Shown: one piece after another, positions 54,630 to 60,734 of the stretch
How positions within the stretch are numbered: position 1 is the stretch's first letter
Layout of the letters: every line of letters starts with the position of its first letter
Source of the DNA: Paracoccaceae bacterium
GTDB taxonomy: Bacteria > Pseudomonadota > Alphaproteobacteria > Rhodobacterales > Rhodobacteraceae
DNA: 60,734 nucleotides
Direction of reading: 5' to 3'
Assembly (NCBI GenBank): GCA_029244725.1
Contig: JAQWQJ010000079.1
Span: forward strand, 1-60,734
Notes under the pieces: generated by a model
The model's database searches: none
What the model was told of the DNA's origin: nothing
The model's input: only the letters and a program-made list of their open reading frames with translations
Position numbers and translations under genes: made by a program

Positions 54630-56258
54630 TTATTCAGCAACTACGTAGAGGTCTTTCGAATAGACGTTCTGTTCGATGTTCTCGAACGGCCAGCCTTTTA
54701 CATCTTCCTGAAGCATCATCACACGTGTGTAATGATAGACCGGAATGACCGGAATTTCATTCGCGATGATTTGCTCAATCTCAGTGTAAAGTGGCTGAGT
54801 ATCGTCAGATGTTTTCGCCATCATCAGCAGTTCGTCTACACGAGCGCTGTTGAATTTACCGTCGTTGTAACCAGAGCCGGAATCCAGCAGGTCAAGGAAG
54901 GTAGACGCTTCGTTGTAGTCACCACACCATGCGCCACGTGCCAGTTCAAAGTCCTGGTTTCCGCGGGTTTCAAGGAATGTTTTCCACTCTTGGTTGGCAA
55001 GAACTGCTTCTGCACCAAGCTTCTGTTTCCACATTTGCGACATAGCAATCGCGATCTTCTTGTGGCCTTCAGAAGTGTTGTAAAGCATGTCGAACTTAAG
55101 CGGGTTATCTTTGCCATAACCAGCTTCAGCCATCAGCTCCATCGCTTTTGCATCACGCTCAGCTTGAGTCATGCTTGCGCTTGGTACGTCAGGCGTAACA
55201 AAGCCAGCAGTCAAACCAGGAGTGAATGTATAAGCTTGGAACTGGCCGCCCTGAAGAACAGCATCAGTGATCACGCTACGGTCAACTGCCAACGACAAAG
55301 CTTCGCGAACGCGTACGTCGTCGAATGCTGGGTTGCCGTTTCCTGACATGTTGAATGTGTAATAGTAGTTACACAGACGTGGGTTCGAGTGAGCCTGATT
55401 AGGATACTCGGCATTCAGCTTAGGATACTGGCCAGCTGGAACTTCTGTTTTGTCCAGTTCACCTGCAAGGTAACGTGTCAGAGCAACGTTTTCGTCATTG
55501 ATAACCAGCGAAGTGATGGTCTCAAGGATTGTAGCGTCATTGTTCCAATACATTGGGTTACGCTCACGAACCGAACGCTCGCTTGGAACGTGCTCAGTCA
55601 AGACATACGCACCGTTAGAAACGATATTCTCAGGTGCAGTCCACTTGTCGCCATGCGCTTCAACAGTTGCCTGGTGAGTTGGGAATGTCGAACCGTGTGT
55701 TGTCATAAGAGCGAAATATGGCAGCGATGCTGTTAGTTTCACTTCAAGCGTATGATCATCAACGGCAGAGACACCAAGTGTCGAAGGATCAGCTTCGCCA
55801 GCTAGAACTGCGCTTGCGCCTTCGATCGACATCAGCTCGCCAAACCATGCATATGGGGAAGCAGTTGCTGGGTCGAGCAAACGACGCCAACCGTAAACAA
55901 AGTCACCTGCAGTTACAGCGTCGCCGTTCGACCACTTTGCGTTGTCGCGAAGTGTGAACGTATACACATCTTTTGCTTCATTGGTTGTGTGGCTAAGAGC
56001 AACACCTGGCACCAAGTTACCAGCTGCGTCTTGGTTGTAGAGACCTTCAAATAGGTCGCGTACGATGTCCGCGCCTGAAGTGTCTTCCACGATCTGTGGG
56101 TCAACCGAGCTGTGCTCGTCAAGTAGACGGTAAGTGAACGATTGATCGTCCGCTAACGCTTCTCCTGTCGACGGATGCATGCCAGCCGCAAGCAGCGGGC
56201 TAGCCATCATAGTGGTCGCGAGCAGCGCGCCAACGAGTGTTTTAGAAGTCATTTTCAT
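54630..56258 (-). CDS. oppA: Oligopeptide ABC transporter substrate-binding protein, OppA/MppA type
   Basis: Periplasmic oligopeptide-binding protein of 542 residues with a Sec-type signal (TLVGALLATTMMASPLLAAG). Family patterns: NEAKDVYTFTLRDNAKWSNG, YGWRRLLDPATASPYAW and ANEIPVIPVYHYTRVMM. Cys is not in a lipobox, so it is soluble. The start at 56258 has a strong AGGAGG site. First gene of the operon, transcribed from the promoter region beyond 56258. Resembles E. coli OppA rather than the Tat-exported binding protein at 32160. Confidence 0.93.
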   Translation of the reverse strand: MKMTSKTLVGALLATTMMASPLLAAGMHPSTGEALADDQSFTYRLLDEHSSVDPQIVEDTSGADIVRDLFEGLYNQDAAGNLVPGVALSHTTNEAKDVYTFTLRDNAKWSNGDAVTAGDFVYGWRRLLDPATASPYAWFGELMSIEGASAVLAGEADPSTLGVSAVDDHTLEVKLTASLPYFALMTTHGSTFPTHQATVEAHGDKWTAPENIVSNGAYVLTEHVPSERSVRERNPMYWNNDATILETITSLVINDENVALTRYLAGELDKTEVPAGQYPKLNAEYPNQAHSNPRLCNYYYTFNMSGNGNPAFDDVRVREALSLAVDRSVITDAVLQGGQFQAYTFTPGLTAGFVTPDVPSASMTQAERDAKAMELMAEAGYGKDNPLKFDMLYNTSEGHKKIAIAMSQMWKQKLGAEAVLANQEWKTFLETRGNQDFELARGAWCGDYNEASTFLDLLDSGSGYNDGKFNSARVDELLMMAKTSDDTQPLYTEIEQIIANEIPVIPVYHYTRVMMLQEDVKGWPFENIEQNVYSKDLYVVAE

Positions 56259-56747
56259 TTTCTTCCTCCTGTTGCGAAGAATGAACCGGGCATTGTTTTT
56301 CCATAGATTTATGGTGCCTCGGCTTGGGTACTGAGCAGTTCAGTCCAATTTAATCAATTTATCCAGAGCCTTCTGCAGATGTCGTTGCGTCATGCTCTTA
56401 ACCAATAGTGTCACCCCAAAAATCTTTTCATCAAGGAAAAAATTCGGGGGGTTCTGCGCAAATATATTACAAAGCAAATACGAAATCCGTGATTGCCCAA
56501 AATAAAATTGACCATTTAGTCAGGCTTCTTTGGTGACTCCCTCAAGATATTAACGGGATTCCGAGCGTTTGCGAATGGCAGCGCTGAACAAGCCGGTGGA
56601 AAAAATCGCCGACAAAACCAAAAATGGATGATCAAATATTTTTTGGAAATTGTTTACTTATTCAGCGAAACAGCCTGATTTTAGCTGAATTGACGGATTA
56701 AACCGAAAGCTCGCGACTCACCTGTTTAGGATAAGATGACCATGAAT
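56259..56747. other. Gene-free stretch, oppA promoter region
   Basis: 489 bases between oppA (start) and dusA (stop), both minus-strand. It must hold the oppA promoter and the 3' end of dusA. It is AT-rich in several places (for example 56440-56530 and 56610-56680). I saw no tRNA, repeat array or convincing open frame. Confidence 0.5.
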
Positions 56748-57779
56748 TTAGGTGTATTCATGCGATTCAGGCGCCAATACTTTAGCGGCGGCGGCCTCGA
56801 CTACTTCTGTTCCAGCACCTTCGCGATACGCATTTTCTGACAAATATCTGCGCCATGTTCGTGCTCCGGGAAAACCCGCGAATAAACCTAGCATGGGCTT
56901 GGTAACTTGCTGTAATTTTCCACCGCCTTGTAGGTGCATTTCGATGTAGGGCAGCATTGCATTGAGAATTTCTGAGCGCGTTTTCGTATGAGTTGAGCCG
57001 TAGATATCTCTGTCTGCGGTCAACAGGATATCTGCGGGTGAGTGGTACGCAACACGCCCGATCATCACCCCGTCCAAACCCCTCGCCAACAGTTCCTTTG
57101 CTTCAGCAAGAGACCCAACGCCGCCATTTATCGAAATATGTAGCTTGGGAAACTGCTGTTTCATTCGACAGACCAAATCATAATCTAGTGGAGGAATGTC
57201 GCGGTTCTCCTTCGGGCTAAGCCCTTTTAGCCACGCCTTGCGCGCATGAATTGATACGCGAGAAACCCCTGCGTCCGAGATTTTTTCAAGAAAGTCTGGC
57301 AGAACAATGTTTGGGTCTTGGTCGTCTACCCCAATCCGACATTTGACGGTCACTTCCACATTGGTGGCTTCTATCATCGCAGCAACGCAATCGGCCACCA
57401 GCTCAGGCGACTTCATAAGCACCGCGCCGAACGTACCAGACTGCACACGATCGGACGGGCAGCCTACGTTGAGGTTGATCTCGTCATAACCTACGTTAGC
57501 GCCTAGCTTCGTCGCCTCAGCAAGTTCAACAGGGTCGCTACCACCCAATTGAAGCGCAACGGGATGTTCCTCGGGGTTATAGTTAAGCAAATGCAACGCC
57601 CGACCCCGCACCAACGCCGGTGCGGTCACCATTTCGGTATAAAGCAACGCCTCACGCGACATCAGCCGGTGAAAAAATCGGCAATGACGATCCGTCCAAT
57701 CCATCATCGGAGCGACAGATAGGCGGGCAGCACCAGTCACGCTGCAAATCTCTTGTTTCACTGGCTGGTCCTCCGTCAA
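56748..57779 (-). CDS. dusA: tRNA-dihydrouridine(20/20a) synthase DusA
   Basis: Flavin enzyme that reduces uridine in the D-loop of tRNA. The 343-residue protein has VAPMMDWTDRHCRFFHR near the start (residues 22-38), catalytic Cys107 in NVGCPSDRVQSG, and SIHARKAWLKGLSP and SINGGV. The first ~18 residues (MTEDQPVKQEICSVTGAA) are variable in the family and here could be supplied by an integrated element, because an integrase gene begins about 210 bp before the start codon. 5' ends of dusA are known attachment sites of genomic islands. Length and catalysis look intact. Confidence 0.93.
   Translation of the reverse strand: MTEDQPVKQEICSVTGAARLSVAPMMDWTDRHCRFFHRLMSREALLYTEMVTAPALVRGRALHLLNYNPEEHPVALQLGGSDPVELAEATKLGANVGYDEINLNVGCPSDRVQSGTFGAVLMKSPELVADCVAAMIEATNVEVTVKCRIGVDDQDPNIVLPDFLEKISDAGVSRVSIHARKAWLKGLSPKENRDIPPLDYDLVCRMKQQFPKLHISINGGVGSLAEAKELLARGLDGVMIGRVAYHSPADILLTADRDIYGSTHTKTRSEILNAMLPYIEMHLQGGGKLQQVTKPMLGLFAGFPGARTWRRYLSENAYREGAGTEVVEAAAAKVLAPESHEYT
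57681..57779 (-). other. Candidate island attachment region in the 5' end of dusA
   Basis: The first ~33 codons of dusA, including the strongly conserved APMMDWTDRHC codons at 57681-57713, are where dusA-directed integrases insert. An integrase gene lies just outside. The exact crossover is not visible in one end alone, and the second copy of the core is beyond the window. Confidence 0.4.
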
Positions 57780-57795
57780 TGGCGGCTACGATTTG

Positions 57796-57814
57796 CGACT
57801 ATTCACGACTATTC
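57796..57814. repeat. Two direct repeats of CGACTATTC, one helical turn apart
   Basis: CGACTATTC occurs at 57796-57804 and again at 57806-57814, 10 bp start to start, beside the dusA start and before the integrase gene. Such phased short repeats fit integrase arm or accessory protein sites. Inference from position only. Confidence 0.55.
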
Positions 57815-57830
57815 GCAATTATTTCGACAG

Positions 57831-57875
57831 CCGGTGCTACAATTGTAGCACTTGGAGAGCGTCTTGTAGCACCGG
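57831..57875. repeat. 18-bp palindrome plus repeated TTGTAGCAC half-sites
   Basis: A perfect palindrome GTGCTACAATTGTAGCAC spans 57834-57851. The half-site TTGTAGCAC recurs at 57864-57872, 21 bp after the copy at 57843-57851, and the longer CCGGTGCTAC (57831-57840) is inverted as GTAGCACCGG at 57866-57875. Three half-sites with two-turn spacing suggest a bound regulator, excisionase or integrase. It lies 115-160 bp upstream of the integrase start. Confidence 0.75.
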
Positions 57876-57989
57876 CGCCAGCGGACGTCACGCACCCGCC
57901 TGCGGGAACGCTACCAAAATTTTTTGTTTCCCAGTTTCCGAGCAAAATCAGTCGAACCCATTGTCCTTCTAACAAAGAAAGGGCTGAAA

Positions 57990-59159
57990 ATGGCAACCAT
58001 CACGAAAAGAAACAAGACAAACGGCAAACCGAGCTTCACCGCGCAGGTCCGTATCAAGAAGTGCGGGAAGGTGATCTTTTCAAAGTCGGAAACCTTTTCG
58101 CAGCGTAAGCTTGCAGAAAAGTGGGCCGCACGGACGGAAAAAGCTTGGCACGAAGGCACCCTCTTGCATCCTACTCCAGCCTGCACGTTCGCCGAGCTGA
58201 TCAAGCGCTACCGGATTGACCTCGGAAATGAAGTCGGAAAGACGATGATACAGTGTCTCCGGACCCTTGAAAGCATGAATGAGACTAATGTCGGCTGCAA
58301 CGAGGTTGATCCAACATTTCTCATCGATCTTGCACGCGCTGTGAAAAAAGAGGGCCGGTGCGCCGCGACCGTAAACAATTACATGCAGCACCTGTATGGC
58401 CTCTTCACTATCGCCGAAACGGCCTACAGAGTCCCTTTGAAATACGAAGATATGCAGAGCGCGATGAGGACGCTTCGCAGACTCAAGATTGTCGGCAAAG
58501 CAAACAAGCGCGACAGACGTGCGACTGTCGAAGAACTGAACGAACTGATGGAAGAAGCCTTCGCTCGGTCCGCGCGAAGCAATGCAGCTCCCTTGCACAA
58601 GATCATTGCTTTCGCCATTGCCTCTTCGCGTCGGCTGTCGGAAATAACAAGAATTCGATGGGACGATATAAACTACGAAGACAAGAAGATCCTGGTCCGC
58701 GCTATGAAACATCCGGGACAAAAGCAAGGCAATGACGTCTGGGTGCTGCTCAGCGACGAAGCACTACAGATCATCAAATCGATGCCGGCGGTAGACGAAA
58801 GGATCTTCCCATACGCTTCTGACAGCCTGTCAACTGCATTCACTCGTCTCGTGAAACTTTTTGAGAACATTGAAGATCTGCACTTTCATGATCTTCGGCA
58901 CGACGCGGTATCTCGAGCCTTCGAAATGGGCTGGTCAGCGGCAAAAGTGCGCATGATGTCTGGCCATCGATCCTGGTCATCTCTCGAGATTTACACAAAC
59001 CTCGAGAAAATCGGAGATCGACTTGAAGGTTGGAAATGGTGGGGTGTTGTTTTTCAGCCGGAGCCACGCGAGCGCATTGATGCGCTCAAAAATGGACTTG
59101 CAAGCCGTAAAATGAAACAAGCTGCTGTTTTGCGTAAAACGAAAAAGACGACAAAGTAG
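57990..59159 (+). CDS. Tyrosine recombinase/integrase of a dusA-associated island
   Basis: A 389-residue phage-type integrase. The N-terminal ~60 residues hold a small arm-binding-like domain with basic patches, then a core-binding domain (about 65-165), and the catalytic domain with Arg215 (RLSE), His300-Asp-Leu-Arg303, His326 (SGHRS) and nucleophile Tyr335 (IYTNL). All five catalytic positions are present, so it is probably active. The ATG at 57990 follows GAAAGGG; the frame from 57924 would add 22 residues. It points away from dusA. Confidence 0.9.
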   Translation: MATITKRNKTNGKPSFTAQVRIKKCGKVIFSKSETFSQRKLAEKWAARTEKAWHEGTLLHPTPACTFAELIKRYRIDLGNEVGKTMIQCLRTLESMNETNVGCNEVDPTFLIDLARAVKKEGRCAATVNNYMQHLYGLFTIAETAYRVPLKYEDMQSAMRTLRRLKIVGKANKRDRRATVEELNELMEEAFARSARSNAAPLHKIIAFAIASSRRLSEITRIRWDDINYEDKKILVRAMKHPGQKQGNDVWVLLSDEALQIIKSMPAVDERIFPYASDSLSTAFTRLVKLFENIEDLHFHDLRHDAVSRAFEMGWSAAKVRMMSGHRSWSSLEIYTNLEKIGDRLEGWKWWGVVFQPEPRERIDALKNGLASRKMKQAAVLRKTKKTTK

Positions 59160-59266
59160 TAACTTTGAATCACAGCCCCCGGTCCGAAGACTGGAGTCTG
59201 TGACGAGCGCCAGTCAACGGGCTGCGTAAATCATAATTCGGCGAATCAAATAATCATATTTGCAAT

Positions 59267-59289
59267 CCCCGGAGCACTTCGCTCCGGGG
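59267..59289. terminator. Hairpin between integrase and orphan gene
   Basis: A 9-bp perfect stem, CCCCGGAGC at 59267-59275 and GCTCCGGGG at 59281-59289, loop ACTTC. It lies between converging genes and could end both transcripts, though no T-run is clear on either side. Confidence 0.6.
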
Positions 59290-59301
59290 AAAGATCCGAA
59301 A

Positions 59302-59721
59302 TCAATACGGGATCAACTTTTCCAAGGCTCGTACGTCATGATCAATGCGGCTCAAAGCCACGACCGCGAGCTTGCGCCGCATTTCATCGCTGACGGGTAC
59401 GATTTCGATCAATGTCGCAATCACTTTTCTTGCTGCGAAAAATCCTCCCATATCATTGGCGTCGAGAGCCTCCTTGTTGCTGTAGAACTGAGGCACCGCA
59501 GGTCTGCTGAACGCAGCATTGCTGTGCGATAGCGTCACCAGCGCATGTATGACCGTTTCGATAATCTCGAACTCAAACACGGTCGGTCTGTGTTGTTCCA
59601 GTTCTTCCGACCAATTGATTAAGATGTCACGTGGTATGGCAGGACATCTTGCGTTGCGTGCCAGAAACTGAATGTCTTCAGCGAGACGCGAAATTTGGCA
59701 CGGTGAAGGTTGTGAGATCAT
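59302..59721 (-). CDS. Island orphan protein of unknown function
   Basis: A 139-residue soluble protein, helical by eye, with no motif I recognise. It includes EIIETVIHALVTLSHSNAAF and ends IDHDVRALEKLIPY. The ATG at 59721 follows AAGGAG at a good distance, which supports real translation. It converges on the integrase across a hairpin. Not seen as part of a toxin-antitoxin or restriction pair. Confidence 0.6.
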   Translation of the reverse strand: MISQPSPCQISRLAEDIQFLARNARCPAIPRDILINWSEELEQHRPTVFEFEIIETVIHALVTLSHSNAAFSRPAVPQFYSNKEALDANDMGGFFAARKVIATLIEIVPVSDEMRRKLAVVALSRIDHDVRALEKLIPY

Positions 59722-59882
59722 GATGAATCTCCTTTCAAATTGCTGGATCACAGGGGTGCGCCAGCTTCAAGAGCCCTTGCCCTCCTTTCAGGCTTTGCTG
59801 TGTGGTCGGCAGCTGTAGCAGCAGCATTTCCATTGCAGACCACGGGTTTCAGTTTTTGTCTCGTAAACGGATCGCCAGGTCC

Positions 59883-59924
59883 GATGTTTCAGTTGCGGTT
59901 CCTCAAATCTGCAACTGAAACATC
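59883..59924. repeat. 14-bp perfect inverted repeat, 14-base loop
   Basis: GATGTTTCAGTTGC at 59883-59896 and its reverse complement at 59911-59924. No T-run follows, so it is not a standard terminator; it could be a regulatory hairpin or binding site in the island. Confidence 0.7.
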
Positions 59925-60164
59925 AGGCCATTGGATGCGGGTCTCCTTTTGGTGTCATTTTTCCGATTGATTGCTGGCGCTAACAAAATAAATCTTACTG
60001 CATGAGGTGAACACTGCCTGACTCTCGTTAACGTCATCAAAATCGTCATAGAGATATCAGTGACGGGCCATGAACTGGCGAGAGGCAAGATCAGAAGCCT
60101 AATGCAGTTGAGTCCAGTTCCCCGCAAACAACGCCCCCGATTGAAAACTTCCGCATTTCCCGCC

Positions 60165-60213
60165 GCTTCCCTATCGCGCCGGTGTCACACGCCTGCCGGA
60201 GCAATAGGGAAGC
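60165..60213. repeat. 10-bp inverted repeat around a GC-rich middle
   Basis: GCTTCCCTAT at 60165-60174 and ATAGGGAAGC at 60204-60213, 29 bases apart, with a smaller GCCGG/CCGG pair inside. Meaning unknown. Confidence 0.5.
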
Positions 60214-60297
60214 AGCCTGAACCCAAAAACCTTTCTTGTTGAACCCTTTCAGAAATTCTTGAAGCGGACTAAGGAAGTTGAAGCGACCAACGGAAAA

Positions 60298-60352
60298 TGT
60301 TGAGAACGGAGCCCAATAACCCCGTGCGGGTGATCACCCTCCATTCTTAACA
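60298..60352. repeat. 55-base nested hairpin with a 12-bp inner palindrome
   Basis: 14-base arms TGTTGAGAACGGAG (60298-60311) and CTCCATTCTTAACA (60339-60352) pair with one G-U and one mismatch; inside is the perfect palindrome GGGTGATCACCC (60328-60339, sharing its last base with the arm). It could be a structured RNA or a recombination site. No open frame lies beside it. Confidence 0.5.
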
Positions 60353-60600
60353 TTGCGAGGAAATACGGGAAAATACAGCTAAGAACAGCGGCTGGTAGCC
60401 TTCGTTTTTCAACTTTACGACATGCCTGGATATCATTGCATCAGGCGAGATCTAACACCCGTAAGCCAAGCCACTGCTGTATCCGTAGTCGCATAATCAA
60501 TCACACAAACGAGCCAGAGCCTCCAATGCTCAAACCGCTATAATGCCCCATTTTATATGACGACGGACACCACGATAACTACATGCTCTAATTTAAAACC

Positions 60601-60734
60601 GGGGCTGACCCAGATAACGCGAAAAAGGTGTTATCATGGGAAGCATGCGGAAGAGTCGCTTAAGTAAGTATAAACAGGGTCGCCTGGTCGAGCATTTTGT
60701 TGCCGGAACCACGGCTCGAACTGCGGCCAGTTTA
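60601..60734 (+). mobile_element. IS1595-family insertion sequence, left end only
   Basis: Begins with the 18-bp terminal repeat GGGGCTGACCCAGATAAC (60601-60618), then the start of a transposase frame. The right end is off the window. It cuts the island DNA that precedes it. Confidence 0.8.
60636..60734 (+). CDS. IS1595-family transposase, N-terminal fragment
   Basis: 33 codons open to the window edge: MGSMRKSRLSKYKQGRLVEH then FVAGTTARTAASL. This N-terminus is typical of ISXO2-like IS1595 transposases. A second ATG three codons in may be the true start. The rest of the gene lies off the right edge. Confidence 0.78.
   Translation, partial: MGSMRKSRLSKYKQGRLVEHFVAGTTARTAASL

Larger units (their letters stand above)
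57780..60600. mobile_element. One end of a probable dusA-integrated genomic island
   Basis: Begins beside the dusA start with inverted and direct repeats, then a tyrosine integrase, a minus-strand orphan gene, and about 0.9 kb of non-coding DNA with several inverted repeats. An IS1595-type element then interrupts at 60601. The other end and the island cargo lie off the window. Boundaries are inferred from the integrase position; no second dusA fragment was found to the right. Confidence 0.55.
59722..60600. other. Gene-free stretch with several inverted repeats
   Basis: About 880 bases between the orphan gene and the IS. It contains open frames of 60-76 codons on both strands, none with a ribosome site or plausible composition. 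It holds three separate inverted repeats (listed apart) but no tRNA and no promoter I could fix. Confidence 0.5.

Noticed and set aside
59740-59970. 76-codon plus-strand frame in the island tail
   Set aside because: No ribosome site, overlaps an inverted repeat and the upstream region of the orphan gene.
59903-60127. 74-codon minus-strand frame in the island tail
   Set aside because: Low complexity, no ribosome site, overlaps the inverted repeat.
60298-60352. Integron attC site
   Set aside because: The hairpin lacks the typical RYYYAAC and GTTRRRY core pairs, and no integron integrase or cassettes are seen.
1-60734. CRISPR array, tRNA or rRNA genes, restriction or toxin-antitoxin pair
   Set aside because: Looked for by eye in all gaps; no regular repeat-spacer pattern, tRNA arm pattern or typical paired genes was found.

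Overview
The window reads as chromosomal DNA of a marine-type alphaproteobacterium of the Rhodobacterales (Roseobacter group). The assignment is inferred from gene content and protein resemblance: an aa3-type cytochrome oxidase subunit IV micro-gene, a DUF6173 protein, a DmdC-like acyl-CoA dehydrogenase, a pyrB / degenerate pyrC pair, a SelD fused to a flavoprotein with MnmH next to it, and ETF-ubiquinone oxidoreductase. No rRNA, tRNA or CRISPR array was seen. Both edges lie inside copies of the same IS1595-type insertion sequence with matching 18-bp terminal repeats, so the window is probably a whole contig broken at repeats.

Layout. 0-0.14 kb: end of an IS that removed the start of a LytTR membrane regulator. 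1-12 kb: housekeeping and metabolism (ETF-QO, greA, azlCD, lipoprotein, aa3 oxidase micro-subunit, metallo-hydrolase, acyl-CoA dehydrogenase, Sua5, YqgE, a DsbD-N-like protein). 12-17 kb: an RND pump with its adaptor. 17-22 kb: moaB, an unusual uracil-DNA glycosylase, then pyrB - PH-domain protein - degenerate dihydroorotase - plsY. 22-30 kb: gshA, GNAT, rsmE, ubiA, an OmpA-domain protein with a small coiled-coil partner, and pgsA-moaD-moaE. 30-37.6 kb: a peptide-use cassette (S15/CocE hydrolase and a dipeptide ABC transporter) lying between pgsA-moaDE and uvrC, which are often neighbours in relatives. 38-47.5 kb: uvrC with a glycine-zipper peptide, a Ca/Na antiporter, sppA, an ABC-2 exporter, an SH3 protein, a 2-hydroxyacid dehydrogenase and adenine deaminase. 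47.6-50.8 kb: the tRNA selenation pair SelD-fusion and MnmH. 50.9-56.3 kb: a second peptide ABC operon (oppA-B-C-DF). 56.7-60.6 kb: dusA, then a tyrosine integrase beginning about 210 bp from its start codon, an orphan gene and about 0.9 kb of non-coding DNA rich in inverted repeats. This last part looks like one end of a dusA-type genomic island, cut by the IS at the right edge.

Themes. The two peptide importers, the S15 hydrolase, AzlCD, adenine deaminase and the acyl-CoA dehydrogenase / ETF-QO pair fit a heterotroph using dissolved peptides, nucleobases and acyl compounds. The least ordinary points are the dusA island junction with its repeat array, the catalytically stripped dihydroorotase beside pyrB, and the uracil-DNA glycosylase without the cysteines for an Fe-S cluster. 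I found no clear defence, toxin or biosynthetic system that I could call new.
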